64,000 nucleotides of DNA from Defluviitaleaceae bacterium (GTDB taxonomy: Bacteria; Bacillota; Clostridia; Lachnospirales; UBA5962), in assembly GCA_009779915.1 (NCBI GenBank), contig WRBA01000007.1, positions 39,780 to 103,779 of the forward strand, in the 5' to 3' direction. Positions 16,530 through 25,855 of the stretch are shown here, piece by piece. Both the position numbers and the translations under genes were made by a program. The first letter of the stretch is position 1; every line of letters begins with the position of its first letter. The notes beneath the pieces are model-generated. The model had not been told where the DNA came from and did no database searches. It saw only the letters and a program-made list of their open reading frames with translations.

Positions 16530-17957
16530 ATGGATCCAGAAAGTATGAGTTTGAATGATTTACGCGAGGCGGCAAAAGAATTAGGTATTAAAAACATAGC
16601 AAAATACAGAAAAAAAGAATTGATAGAACTTATTAATGAAGAACGCAAAAAGCAGAGCGCGGGGAAAAAAGAGGAAGTTGAAAAACCTATTGAAAAGCCT
16701 GTCGAAAAACCCGTGGCAAATGTTCCTGTTATAAAGAAAATATCCCCTGCCCGCGAACCGGAAAAAGTTGACAGTATAGGCTTTGCCAAACAACAAGGTA
16801 TAGAGCAGCTGGACAGTGGTATTACAGAAGAAGGCGTACTTGAAATTATGGCTGATGGATTTGGATTTTTGCGGATGTCAAATTTTCTGCCGGGGCCTAA
16901 GGATATCTATATATCTCCATCACAAATCAGGCGTTTCAACTTAAAAACCGGTGATTTAATCATGGGCAATATACGGATTCCTAAAGAGAATGAAAAATTC
17001 GCAGCACTTCTTTATGTTAAAACTATCAACGGCGACCTGCCGGAAACCGCCCGTAAACGTAAAAATTTCGAAGATCTTATTCCAATTTACCCTTTAGAAA
17101 AAATACAATTAGAAACTGAGGGCAGTGAGCTTTCCACAAGGCTTATTGATTTAATTGCGCCTATAGGCAAAGGTCAGAGGGGCATGATTGTTGCGCCGCC
17201 AAAAGCCGGTAAGACCATACTTCTTAAAAAAATAGCCAATGCTATAAAAATAAATCACCCTGATATGCATTTAATAGTACTGCTCATAGACGAGAGACCT
17301 GAGGAAGTAACTGATATGCAGCGCTCTATCGAAGGTCCTAATGTGGATGTTATCTACTCTACCTTTGATGAGCAGCCGGAACACCATAAACGAGTTGCCG
17401 AAATGGTTTTGGAGCGTGCTAAGAGACTTGTTGAGCAAGGTAAAAACTTGACTATACTCCTTGACTCTATCACAAGGCTTTCAAGGGCGTATAATTTAAC
17501 AATCCCTCCAAGCGGGAGAACTCTATCTGGCGGGCTTGACCCTGCGGCACTTCATATGCCCAAGAAATTCTTCGGCGCAGCCAGAAATATTGAAGGCGGC
17601 GGCTCTTTAACAATACTTGCCACAGCCCTTGTGGACACCGGCTCAAAAATGGATGATGTTGTTTTTGAGGAGTTTAAAGGCACCGGAAATATGGAGCTTG
17701 TACTTGACAGAAAGCTTTCGGAAAAGCGAATTTTCCCTGCCATAGATATAAATAAATCCGGCACAAGAAGAGAGGAAAATCTACTTAACCAAAGAGAGCT
17801 TGAAGCCGTATATTCAATCAGAAGAGTTATGAGCAAAATGACAACCGAAGATATGACTGAGAGCATTATTGATATGCTTATTAAAACCCAAACTAATGAG
17901 GAGTTTGTGCAAAGAGTGCCTGCACTTGAGAATATTTATAACGCTCGAGTAAAATAA
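16530..17957 (+). CDS. rho: Transcription termination factor Rho
   Basis: Hexameric RNA helicase that terminates transcription. The 475-residue protein has a Rho N-terminal domain ([20 protein letters not shown]), a Lys/Glu/Pro-rich insert (~45-85) that makes it longer than the ~427-residue Bacillus protein, a cold-shock RNA-binding domain with GFGFLR (~100-165), and the RecA-like motor with Walker A PPKAGKT (~223-229) and Walker [24 protein letters not shown] precedes the ATG. Downstream lies the repeat element, not an obvious intrinsic terminator. Confidence 0.97.
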   Translation: MDPESMSLNDLREAAKELGIKNIAKYRKKELIELINEERKKQSAGKKEEVEKPIEKPVEKPVANVPVIKKISPAREPEKVDSIGFAKQQGIEQLDSGITEEGVLEIMADGFGFLRMSNFLPGPKDIYISPSQIRRFNLKTGDLIMGNIRIPKENEKFAALLYVKTINGDLPETARKRKNFEDLIPIYPLEKIQLETEGSELSTRLIDLIAPIGKGQRGMIVAPPKAGKTILLKKIANAIKINHPDMHLIVLLIDERPEEVTDMQRSIEGPNVDVIYSTFDEQPEHHKRVAEMVLERAKRLVEQGKNLTILLDSITRLSRAYNLTIPPSGRTLSGGLDPAALHMPKKFFGAARNIEGGGSLTILATALVDTGSKMDDVVFEEFKGTGNMELVLDRKLSEKRIFPAIDINKSGTRREENLLNQRELEAVYSIRRVMSKMTTEDMTESIIDMLIKTQTNEEFVQRVPALENIYNARVK

Positions 17958-18016
17958 ACCACCCTACCACAAAAAGCAAGCATGGGAGCTTTTATGAGCA
18001 AGATACATCGCATATC

Positions 18017-18320
18017 GTCATTAATGTTGTAGTGAAATTAGCGTTCGCACTGTCATTAGATATGTACCGAAATTGAATTTTGCTGGTCATTAGAGTTGTA
18101 GCGAATTAGATTTTTGCTCGTCATTGCTAGGAGCCTAATGCGCTGAAAGCGTGTTGGCACAAAGTGCGTTAGCGACGGGTTAATCTATAACCTATTACGT
18201 GATGAGATTGCTTAAGGCTCCCGCTACCCATTAAAGCAAAGCTTTAATGGGTTCCCGCTCGCCCTCGCAATGACGAATGACGAGCAAAGAAGTTAATTTC
18301 GTTACAACTCTAATTACAGA
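18017..18320. repeat. Composite repeat element with ~34-bp tandem units
   Basis: Three direct units beginning GTCATTA (18017, 18052, 18086) are followed by GTCATTGC at 18120, period about 34 bases; an inverted unit lies at about 18274-18318. Between them is an inverted pair GTCATTGCTAGGAGC / GCCCTCGCAATGAC and a perfect 12-bp palindrome ACCCATTAAAGC-AAA-GCTTTAATGGGT (18226-18252). A further unit, TCATTAGAGTTGTAATGAAA, is at the window end. It fills the gap after rho. Dispersed, non-coding. Confidence 0.7.
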
Positions 18321-18336
18321 TAAGCAAATTATCCCT

Positions 18337-19071
18337 TCACATTTTCCTAGCTTTAATTACAAAAGTTACGGGAAAGATTTTAGCTTTCCTTGCTAAAACA
18401 CCGCTGCCCTTTCTGAGCATATTTTCATCGGATTCCTCTATCACTTTTTCAATTAAAAAACCTGCTTTTGCCAAGGCATTTAAATAGGTAGACAGCTTAT
18501 AATCCGCCAGCATAAGAGTACCCTCACCAAGAACCAGCGGATACCTGGACTCATCAAAATAGCATTTTTTAAATACAAATTCATCATTCTCTGCGGCAAC
18601 ACATTTATGTATAGGATGTGACCAGCTGAAAATAAATACGCCGTCTTTTTTTAAATAAGAAGCAATCTTAGAAAAAGTAATGTCAAGATTAGTACTCCAT
18701 CCTATAGCGTAAATCGAATAAACAAAGTCGAAATAATCTGTTGGTATGCCACACTCCTCTTCCATAGGAGAACATATAAATTTTGCCGTAAAACTGTGTT
18801 TATCCAAAAGTTGTTTCGCTTTTTCGATTTGATTTTCTGATATATCCATACCCCACATTTCAGCGGGTTTCCGCTCTCCGATATACTTTAAAGAGCCGCC
18901 GTTTCCACAGCCTATCTCCAGCAGTTTTTTCCCTGAAATGTCGCCAAAGAGTTGATGTTTTTCCTCCGAAACAAATAATCCGTATTCAGGCAGTACAATC
19001 GCGCTTAAAATCTCATTCCCTCTCGTGCTCCAATATAAGGCGTTTGTTTTATAAACCTCATCTTTTTCCAT
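18337..19071 (-). CDS. Class I SAM-dependent methyltransferase
   Basis: Methyltransferase of 244 residues with motif I LLEIGCGNGGSLKYI, then MWGMDISENQIEKAKQLL and FDFVYSIYAIGW. I chose the ATG at 19071, which starts two bases after the LeuD-like stop codon; an in-frame ATG at 19092 overlaps that gene. It is the last gene of the long minus-strand operon. The substrate is not recognisable; a role in the pathway of the upstream enzymes is possible but unproven. Confidence 0.8.
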   Translation of the reverse strand: MEKDEVYKTNALYWSTRGNEILSAIVLPEYGLFVSEEKHQLFGDISGKKLLEIGCGNGGSLKYIGERKPAEMWGMDISENQIEKAKQLLDKHSFTAKFICSPMEEECGIPTDYFDFVYSIYAIGWSTNLDITFSKIASYLKKDGVFIFSWSHPIHKCVAAENDEFVFKKCYFDESRYPLVLGEGTLMLADYKLSTYLNALAKAGFLIEKVIEESDENMLRKGSGVLARKAKIFPVTFVIKARKM

Positions 19072-19072
19072 A

Positions 19073-19585
19073 TTACACCGGCAGCCTTTCATATTTATTC
19101 ACATATTCAATCAACCCGCCCACCTCATAGAGGGCTTTATTTATGAGGCTTAATTTACCTAAATTTGCTAAAATTTTGCCTTGGGTAATCCCTGTCAATA
19201 AGCCGTTTTCATCCAGTTCAATCTCCAAAAAATCCCCATCCTGAAAAAAGTCTGTATTCCCTTCAATCAGCAATATCCCATTGTTCATAGCATTGCGATA
19301 AAAACTGCGGGCGAAAGATTTTGCGATAACTACATCAAAACCCGCCGCTTTAACCACCATAGCAGCCACTTCCATAGCCGAACCGCAGCCGAAATTATGC
19401 CCTGCCGATAATATATCACCCTGTTGGATTCTTTCAAAAAAACCTTCGGCTATATCGGCGAAAATATACTTCTTCAAAATATCACAATCCGTTGTATCAC
19501 GCTTATGCCTCGAGGAAATTATATAATCCGTATTAATATCATCGCCAAATTTATGGACAAAGCCTTTTTTTATACTCTCACCCAT
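19073..19585 (-). CDS. LeuD-type aconitase-superfamily small subunit
   Basis: Swivelling small subunit of a two-subunit hydro-lyase (3-isopropylmalate dehydratase, homoaconitase or dimethylmalate dehydratase type). It has DDINTDYIISSRHKR (pattern of the substrate-contacting N-terminus), GHNFGCGSAMEVAAMVVKAAG and SFARSFYRNAMNNG, all conserved in the family. Start at ATG 19585, preceded by GGAGG and overlapping the large-subunit gene by eight bases. Length 170 fits the short archaeal/clostridial type. The substrate cannot be told from sequence; no leuA/leuB is nearby, so leucine synthesis is doubtful. Confidence 0.88.
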   Translation of the reverse strand: MGESIKKGFVHKFGDDINTDYIISSRHKRDTTDCDILKKYIFADIAEGFFERIQQGDILSAGHNFGCGSAMEVAAMVVKAAGFDVVIAKSFARSFYRNAMNNGILLIEGNTDFFQDGDFLEIELDENGLLTGITQGKILANLGKLSLINKALYEVGGLIEYVNKYERLPV

Positions 19586-20837
19586 TAATAACATCCTCCG
19601 GATTTGTAATTTCACCTGTTATAACGGCGGCGGCACACACTAAAGGGGAGGACAGGTAAATATCTGATTTAATATTACCCATTCTCCCTAAAAAGTTACG
19701 GTTAGCAGTGGATAAAACCACCTCACCATCTCCGGGCACCCCTGCACTGCTGCCGCAGCATGGTCCGCAGCCCGGCGGCAGTATCATTGCGCCGTGGTCT
19801 AAAAATATATTGATATATCCTGCTTTTACAGCTTCACTATACACATCTTTACTGCCCGGCACTACTAAAAAGCGCACTTTACCTGTAGATTTATGTTCTC
19901 TAAGCAATCCGGCTGCCACAGCCAAGTCCTTCAAGCTGCCGTTTGTACAAGTGCCGAGAAGTACCATATCAACTTTCACACCAATGACATCACTAACAGG
20001 TGCGTAAGCGTCAACCTTGTGAGGCCGCGCCACGCTGCAAGTTACATCAGATAAATTTATTAACAATTCTTTTTCATAAACCGCAGTCTCATCAGGGTGT
20101 ACTACACCTGATGGATCCAGCCCCTTATCCAAACACCACGCCTCAGTCACCTTATCAAAAGGCATGATTCCAAATTTCGCGCCGCACTCAACTGCCATAT
20201 TACAAATGGTGAACCTATCCTCCATATCAAGAGCAGCAATACCAGAGCCATGATACTCCAAAGCATCGTATAAGGCACCTGAAGCTCTTAACTGCCCTGT
20301 TATATACAGTGCAACATCTTTTACAGTTACATAGCTTTTAAGCTCTCCTTCCAAAACAACTTTTACGGAATGAGGAACTTTAAACCACAACTCCCCAAAA
20401 TGCATTGCAACCGCCGCGTCAGTAGCCCCAATCCCAGTCCCAAGAGCTGATACAGCACCATAGGAACATGAGTGTGAGTCCGCGCCGATAAAAAGCCCGC
20501 CAGGATATATATGCCCCTTTTCAAACATAAGCCGGTGGCATATACCCTCACCGCTTTCGTACAGGCGCGTACCGTACTCTTTACAAAACTGTCTAATCAT
20601 ATCATGATGCGCCGCAACTGACGCATTAGGGCAAGGTACATAATGATCGATTATAAAACCAATTTTATCTTTATCAAACACCTTTTGATTTTTCAGTTTG
20701 TTAAAAACCTCTATAACCCATGGTCCTTGGGCGTCGGGTACCATTACAAAATCGACTTTGGAGGTAACTATATCGCCGTGTGCTACCTGGCGGCCGCTTT
20801 TTATTGATAGTATTTTCTCTACAATAGTTTTACCCAT
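19578..20837 (-). CDS. LeuC-type aconitase-superfamily large subunit
   Basis: Large [4Fe-4S] subunit of a hydro-lyase; 419 residues. Cluster ligands are visible in LLGTCTNG and PPGCGPCCGSSAG; other family marks are IDHYVPCPNASVAAHHDM, IGADSHSCSYGA and GIGATDAAVAM. It is of the short (~420) type shared by isopropylmalate dehydratase, homoaconitase and 2,3-dimethylmalate dehydratase. I chose ATG 20837, with GGAG seven bases upstream, over TTG 20843. It overlaps the PLP gene upstream and the LeuD-like gene downstream, showing tight coupling. Confidence 0.9.
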   Translation of the reverse strand: MGKTIVEKILSIKSGRQVAHGDIVTSKVDFVMVPDAQGPWVIEVFNKLKNQKVFDKDKIGFIIDHYVPCPNASVAAHHDMIRQFCKEYGTRLYESGEGICHRLMFEKGHIYPGGLFIGADSHSCSYGAVSALGTGIGATDAAVAMHFGELWFKVPHSVKVVLEGELKSYVTVKDVALYITGQLRASGALYDALEYHGSGIAALDMEDRFTICNMAVECGAKFGIMPFDKVTEAWCLDKGLDPSGVVHPDETAVYEKELLINLSDVTCSVARPHKVDAYAPVSDVIGVKVDMVLLGTCTNGSLKDLAVAAGLLREHKSTGKVRFLVVPGSKDVYSEAVKAGYINIFLDHGAMILPPGCGPCCGSSAGVPGDGEVVLSTANRNFLGRMGNIKSDIYLSSPLVCAAAVITGEITNPEDVING

Positions 20838-22110
20838 TGGCAATCTCCATAGTTGCTTTCAAAAACTCGTCCACTTCATCAGCTGTATTAAAATGCATAG
20901 GGGAAATACGGACAAGCGAATCAAGCCCAAGTGCTTTAAGCTGCCTGCCGGACAAGATATTAGTAACAGCCCTGTCAAACACCACAATACCCTTGTCAAT
21001 ATACTCTTTCACAGCCTCCGAGCCGGATTTGTTTGCGAATGTAATAGGCAAAATACAATCCCTGTTTGTTAAATCCTCACCGATAAAATGAGTTTTTGCC
21101 CCTTTTATATTTTTAAGCCCTTTGGCTTTATCCGAGCCGTTTAGCATCCTATGAAGTATAGCGCGTTCGTGGAGTGCTATCCCTTCCATTGCTGTGAGAA
21201 TGCGCTCTCTTCTGTCCGCGCCTGCACCGAGAGATTCACCGAGCCAATCAAGGTAATCCACAACAACAGACCAGCAGCCCCATGCGGCAGGTTCCGCCGA
21301 ACCAACTTCCCAATCGGTAATATCCCGCTCTAAAGTACGCTCATGAGGCAGCCTTGCACACCTATCAGACACCCAGCCAATACCTTGCCCCCGCTTGCCA
21401 AGCATTTTGTAAGGGGTAAAGCCTACAGCGTCCACCCCAAGCTCTAAAACGTCCGTAGGACCGTGAGGGACATGTTGGGTTAAATCCAGCAATATGTACA
21501 AATCAGGCTTGATTTTCCGCGCTTCTTCTATAATGGTTTTAGCGTCGCACAGTACGCCGGTGATATTTGAAGCATATATAAATGATAAAAGACAAGTATC
21601 TTTATCAATATGTTTAAGTATCTCCTCAGGCTTTACCGTGCCGGTTTGGGGGTATGTTTTTGCCACTCTAAGCTCTTTGCCTGCAATGCCGGCATAATAT
21701 TTTGCGGAATCATATGATGCGGGATGCTCCAAGTCTGTGGTGACTACATTTGAGCCTTCCACACCAAAAATAATAGCCTGTGTCATATGATATAAAACCC
21801 TTGACGCCGTTTGAGAAGAAAACACAATGCCGGAATCCTTTGCACCGAGAAAAAGCCTTGTATCCTCCACTCCTTTTACCATCATTTCCTTAAGATGCGC
21901 CGAGGCTTTAGACGGTCTGTTAGGAGAGTCCGGAAAAGCCGTTTCTTTTGCGATAAACTCAGAAACTTTCTTAAGACGCAAAGAGCCTCCCGCGTTTTCA
22001 AAATAAATCCTTTTGCCTGCGTATGGGTCATAATCTACATAATCCAGCCGGGAGCGTATCTGTGCCAATAATTCAGGCGAAAAAAACTCCCCTTGTTTGT
22101 ACTTGTCCAT
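20830..22110 (-). CDS. PLP enzyme, aminotransferase class V / cysteine desulfurase fold
   Basis: 426 residues of the fold-type I class V group (cysteine desulfurase, kynureninase and isopenicillin-N epimerase relatives). Seen: FENAGGSLRLKKV near the N-terminus, a cofactor-binding Asp/His segment LLDLTQHVPHGPTDV, and the probable PLP lysine in VGFTPYKMLGKRGQGIGW. The context, between an aldo/keto reductase and a LeuCD-type dehydratase, argues against a housekeeping Fe-S role and for amino-group or lyase chemistry in a catabolic route. The exact reaction is unknown. Confidence 0.8.
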   Translation of the reverse strand: MDKYKQGEFFSPELLAQIRSRLDYVDYDPYAGKRIYFENAGGSLRLKKVSEFIAKETAFPDSPNRPSKASAHLKEMMVKGVEDTRLFLGAKDSGIVFSSQTASRVLYHMTQAIIFGVEGSNVVTTDLEHPASYDSAKYYAGIAGKELRVAKTYPQTGTVKPEEILKHIDKDTCLLSFIYASNITGVLCDAKTIIEEARKIKPDLYILLDLTQHVPHGPTDVLELGVDAVGFTPYKMLGKRGQGIGWVSDRCARLPHERTLERDITDWEVGSAEPAAWGCWSVVVDYLDWLGESLGAGADRRERILTAMEGIALHERAILHRMLNGSDKAKGLKNIKGAKTHFIGEDLTNRDCILPITFANKSGSEAVKEYIDKGIVVFDRAVTNILSGRQLKALGLDSLVRISPMHFNTADEVDEFLKATMEIANG

Positions 22111-22127
22111 AACTAGACCTCCAAATA

Positions 22128-23318
22128 TTATGATTTCATCAGCTCTTCAAAGTTCTTCAAAGCTTCCGGTATATCAATATTTTGCGGACACAATGGGCTG
22201 CATAAACCGCAGGATATACAATCGGAAGGTCGCTCCCCTTCTTTTAAGGCACCAAAAGCCGACCTTAACATCCAAGCTATTTCAAACCCTGCTTCATTAT
22301 ACATAGTTAAAAGCATAGGTATATTAAGACCTTTAGGGCAGGCTTCCATGCAGTATTGGCAGGCTGTACAGGGGGCAAGCTCTGTTACAGTTTCCGCTAT
22401 TTGCAATAAAGTTTCGGTTTCATCTTTCGTCATTGGGTCGTACTTTTCAAATATACTCAAGTTTTCCTTAAGCTGCTCCAGCGTACTCATGCCGCTTATT
22501 ATAACAGGCAGATTATCAAGGGACTGTAAGTATCTAAACGCCCAAGCCGCCTGAGAGTCATTAGGACGAAGGGCTTTTAATATATCGTCAACTTTTGTAC
22601 CTAAATTTGCCAGTTTGCCGCCGCGCATTGGCTCCATAGAAAGGACGGACAAGCCGTTCTTTGTTAAAACATCATATTTCTTATTAGCTTCCTGAAGGAT
22701 CCAGTCTAAATAATTTAGCTGTATCATAGCAAATTCAAACTCTTCTTTACAATTTTTAGCTTTTAAATACTCAAGAAATTTGGCAATCGTATCATGACGG
22801 CCGTGAGAAGAAAATCCCAAATGACGTATGCGCCCTTTTGCTTTCTCTTTTAAGAGACTATCAACAATACCTATTTCCTCATTGGTATAAATGTTATATG
22901 TAGTTTCCGAAACATTGTGCAGAAGATAAAAATCAAAATAATCAACGCCGCATTTTTCAAGCTGATACTCAAAAATCTCTGTTGGGGACGAGTAGGTTTT
23001 GCTATCTAAATTAAAGCCCCCTACTTCGAGCTTGCCTTCCGCGTATTTTAACATATTGCCCGGCATTTTAGATGCAAGATACCAGCTGTCGCGAGGGTAT
23101 TTTGACAGAGCCTTGCCAATAAACACTTCCGAATCGCCGTTATGGTAGAAATATGAAGTGTCAAAATAATTAACCCCATGCTCGTAAGCGTACTCAATAA
23201 GCTCTGTGGCTTTTTTGTAATCAATAGGGGCACCGTAACCCTGCTCTGTCGCAGGAAGACGCATAACCCCCATACCAAGCCATGAAAGCTTTAAATCTTT
23301 AAATTGTTTGTAAATCAT
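22128..23318 (-). CDS. Aldo/keto reductase with C-terminal 4Fe-4S motifs
   Basis: 396 residues: an aldo/keto reductase TIM barrel (~1-285) with catalytic-type residues in YFDTSYFYHNGDSE, a Lys in YLASKMPG and His in YLLHNVS, followed by a ferredoxin-like tail with CTACQYCMEACPKG and CISCGLCSPLCPQN. This fused class occurs widely in anaerobes; the electron partner may be ferredoxin. It lies 17 bases before the PLP gene. Substrate unknown. Confidence 0.88.
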   Translation of the reverse strand: MIYKQFKDLKLSWLGMGVMRLPATEQGYGAPIDYKKATELIEYAYEHGVNYFDTSYFYHNGDSEVFIGKALSKYPRDSWYLASKMPGNMLKYAEGKLEVGGFNLDSKTYSSPTEIFEYQLEKCGVDYFDFYLLHNVSETTYNIYTNEEIGIVDSLLKEKAKGRIRHLGFSSHGRHDTIAKFLEYLKAKNCKEEFEFAMIQLNYLDWILQEANKKYDVLTKNGLSVLSMEPMRGGKLANLGTKVDDILKALRPNDSQAAWAFRYLQSLDNLPVIISGMSTLEQLKENLSIFEKYDPMTKDETETLLQIAETVTELAPCTACQYCMEACPKGLNIPMLLTMYNEAGFEIAWMLRSAFGALKEGERPSDCISCGLCSPLCPQNIDIPEALKNFEELMKS

Positions 23319-23355
23319 GAATTTTCCTCCTTTAGGGCTATGAGTGGTAAACTAA

Positions 23356-24180
23356 TTAGCCTATAAACCCAAACAAATTAAACTCCGTAAGCCCCAACGC
23401 CAAGGAAACAGCGGCTATAAGGGCAAGGTGCAGTGGATATGCGATATAAAACAGCCATTTAGCTTTTTTGCCCCGCTCCCCGTTATAATTTCTTATAAGA
23501 ATCGCGCCTAAAAAGCAGCCAATGGCAAATGTAGGCATTGCTAAGGCAACTTCCGGCGCAAAACCAAAGCTGTCAAGGAGATATTGAGCATCTGCTTCCA
23601 TGCCGGGGGTATTTTTCATTGCCATTATTGCCATTACTCCAAATGCAGACAGGACGCCGATAACTCCCCAGATTGTCCCTGAAATAACGCCGGGCAAAGT
23701 GCGTCTTTTGCTTTCTTCTTTTATTGTGTAATACCAAAGAGGCACTAAAATACCTATAAACATTAAATCCATAAACATAGCCACTACGCAAGCAACAATA
23801 AATAAAAGCCAAAACAAAAAGCGTGATTTTATATTGTCATACATAAGCAAAACTATAAGGCTTAAATTTATAGTAAACAAAATGTTTAGAAACGGACCGG
23901 GCATAACTGCGGTTATGCCAAGTACCATTGGATGAAATGCTTGAGCTATAAGTCCAAATATTAATAGTCTGGACATATATTTTTTCAAATTAGAAGTATG
24001 CTTATAACCTTCCACTACAAAAAATGCCATTATAGTATAAGTTAAGCCCCCGGCACCATAGAACAGCAAAAGTGCCCCAAAGGGCAAAATCGAAGCCCAC
24101 GCAATAGCTATATGGTTTAAAACCATACCAATTACCGCAATCCATTTTAGTGTATACGCATCAAAAGATAAATTTTTCAT
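23356..24180 (-). CDS. TraX-family membrane protein
   Basis: 274 residues with about eight hydrophobic segments. The opening KWIAVIGMVLNHIAIAWAS and FVVEGYKHTSNLKKYMSRLLIFGLIAQ match the TraX family, named from F-pilin acetylation but widespread in Firmicutes with unknown roles. It sits 25 bases after the SLC13 permease gene and 37 before the reductase, so it seems part of the operon. No other conjugation gene is near, so plasmid transfer is unlikely. Confidence 0.8.
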   Translation of the reverse strand: MKNLSFDAYTLKWIAVIGMVLNHIAIAWASILPFGALLLFYGAGGLTYTIMAFFVVEGYKHTSNLKKYMSRLLIFGLIAQAFHPMVLGITAVMPGPFLNILFTINLSLIVLLMYDNIKSRFLFWLLFIVACVVAMFMDLMFIGILVPLWYYTIKEESKRRTLPGVISGTIWGVIGVLSAFGVMAIMAMKNTPGMEADAQYLLDSFGFAPEVALAMPTFAIGCFLGAILIRNYNGERGKKAKWLFYIAYPLHLALIAAVSLALGLTEFNLFGFIG

Positions 24181-24205
24181 TTTTCAACCTCTTTCATTAT
24201 ATTAT

Positions 24206-25492
24206 TTATACATTAAGTATAAACGGAAACAGTGCTATTACCAGTAAAAAAGCCAAAAGATTAAACAACCCTCCTACTTTCACATAATCCATAAAGCGAT
24301 AACCGGCTGATAAGGTCATAGTCATCGGCGGGGTGGATACAGGGGTAGCATAACTTATATTTGCGGCAATTACAACAGCCATAACCACGGATTTAACGTC
24401 AAAACCTAAAGTCATGGCAACAGAAATTGCAATGGGAACTAAAAGAGCGGCTGTAGCCGTACTGGACATAAAATTGCCTAAAATAACAGCTACAAAAGCG
24501 AGAGCTGCACATAAAAGCCAAGGTGATACTCCATCTCCCAAAAAGCTTATCATAGTTTGAGCTACCAGCATGCCGGCTCCGCTTTGCTCAAGACCTGCTG
24601 ATAAACCTAGAGAACATGCTATGACTATTATAGTGGTCCAGTCCATTTTTTGATAGACTTTTTTTTGGGATATACAACCAGTCACTACACATATAGCCGC
24701 CCCAACCATAGCAACAGTACCTACTGTCCACAAGCCGCTTATAAAGCCTACTATACAAAAAAGCAATACTCCTGCAGAAATATAGCGTTTAACAGTATTT
24801 TTAGGGTCAGGCTCACTTTGGGGTAATTCATCAGTCTGTATTACTCCTTGGTCGTCAGCTATTTCAGGGAAGGTAAATACCTTCTTTTGCAGGATATGCC
24901 CAATAACAAGATAATAAACCAAAAGTAATATAATAACAGGCCCTCCCGCAAGACTAAGCTCAAAAAATCCTATGGTGTCATGCCCGCCGTCTCTAAGTGC
25001 CGACTGAGCAATAAGCTGAGGGGTAGAGCCAACCGTAGTCAGCCCGCCGCTGGTTACAGCGGCTATGCCAATTATCATATAGGTATTTTTCTTCAAAAAT
25101 TTCCCATTTGAAGCGGCAACAGCGGCAGATGCTATAGGCAGCATCATAGCCATTGCGGCAGTGTTGCTTAAAAACGCAGCCGGAATAGTAGCTACAAGTA
25201 TAAGAACGATTACAAACTTCTTCTCATTTGTACCGACTGCCGAAATAATTTTCTTACCTAAAACCTGTGCTACTCCTGTTTCAAATAAAGTACTGCCTAC
25301 AACCAACATTCCAGCCATTAAAAACACCATATCATTACCAAAACCTGCAAAAGCGGCGTTAAAAGGCATAACGCCAAATATAGCAAGGGCAAGGCAAGCA
25401 AGTATTGATGTTGTGGCTATAGGAATAGGCTCCGTTATATACAATATAAGGGCTATACCAATAATAATAAGTGCAATGGTGCTGGCTTCCAA
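24206..25492 (-). CDS. SLC13/DASS-family di- or tricarboxylate transporter
   Basis: About 428 residues with 10-12 transmembrane segments and family marks such as ITEPIPIATTSILACLALAI, FGNDMVFLMAGMLVVGSTLFETG and NTAAMAMMLPIA. DASS carriers take up succinate, malate, tartrate or citrate, often with Na+. First gene of the operon that continues with TraX-like, reductase, PLP and LeuCD-type genes, so it probably imports the substrate. I favour the TTG at 25492, eight bases from GGAG; a TTG at 25498 is too close to it. Confidence 0.87.
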   Translation of the reverse strand: MEASTIALIIIGIALILYITEPIPIATTSILACLALAIFGVMPFNAAFAGFGNDMVFLMAGMLVVGSTLFETGVAQVLGKKIISAVGTNEKKFVIVLILVATIPAAFLSNTAAMAMMLPIASAAVAASNGKFLKKNTYMIIGIAAVTSGGLTTVGSTPQLIAQSALRDGGHDTIGFFELSLAGGPVIILLLVYYLVIGHILQKKVFTFPEIADDQGVIQTDELPQSEPDPKNTVKRYISAGVLLFCIVGFISGLWTVGTVAMVGAAICVVTGCISQKKVYQKMDWTTIIVIACSLGLSAGLEQSGAGMLVAQTMISFLGDGVSPWLLCAALAFVAVILGNFMSSTATAALLVPIAISVAMTLGFDVKSVVMAVVIAANISYATPVSTPPMTMTLSAGYRFMDYVKVGGLFNLLAFLLVIALFPFILNV

Positions 25493-25578
25493 AATCAACT
25501 CTCCTTTTGTATTATAGTGAATAAACTTAAAATAGCCTAAACGAACTTGCTTATTTTGCTGTTTTAAAGTTTATGAAC

Positions 25579-25627
25579 GCCTCGAAATTCGTATGTTTTA
25601 CTTGTAAAATGTACGAATTCCCGAGGC
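25579..25627. repeat. Long imperfect hairpin in the SLC13 upstream region
   Basis: GCCTCG ... CGAGGC outer arms (25579-25584, 25622-25627) enclose ATTCGTA / TACGAAT and TTTTAC-TT-GTAAAA. It lies in the divergent gap between the permease and zinc-ribbon genes; regulatory use unknown. Confidence 0.55.
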
Positions 25628-25630
25628 TCA

Positions 25631-25653
25631 TTTAAGACCATTTTAATCTTAAA
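25631..25653. promoter_or_regulatory. Palindrome, possible operator (copy 1)
   Basis: TTTAAGACCA-TTT-TAATCTTAAA, imperfect; 21 of 23 bases equal the perfect palindrome at 49411-49433. Both copies lie between divergent genes, which is the basis for suggesting an operator. Confidence 0.4.
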
Positions 25654-25753
25654 TAATTATTAAAATCGTACAATTGTACCTTTTGAAGTATAACATAGTT
25701 TTTGGAAAAAACAAATAATAAACCGCCCTTCAAAAGAAAAACTATATTTTATA

Positions 25754-25796
25754 ATATGACGTTATGTTGTCATATTAGCTGTGTTATATTTTATAT
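25754..25796 (+). promoter_or_regulatory. Promoter with overlapping inverted repeat
   Basis: TTGTCA (25768-25773), 17-nt spacer, TTATAT (25791-25796), ahead of the zinc-ribbon gene. An inverted repeat ATATGAC-N8-GTCATAT (25754-25775) covers the -35 box and could be a repressor site. Confidence 0.5.
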
Positions 25797-25855
25797 GTGC
25801 ACTCATAAGGTTCATTTTACATGAAAGAAAAAATCAACTCTAAGGAGGAATAGAT

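Noticed and set aside
23356..24180. Conjugative element suggested by the TraX-like gene
   Set aside because: No other transfer, integrase or relaxase gene is present; TraX-family proteins are common on chromosomes.
18337..25492. Leucine biosynthesis reading of the LeuC/LeuD genes
   Set aside because: No leuA, leuB or ilv gene nearby, and the co-transcribed genes point to catabolism.
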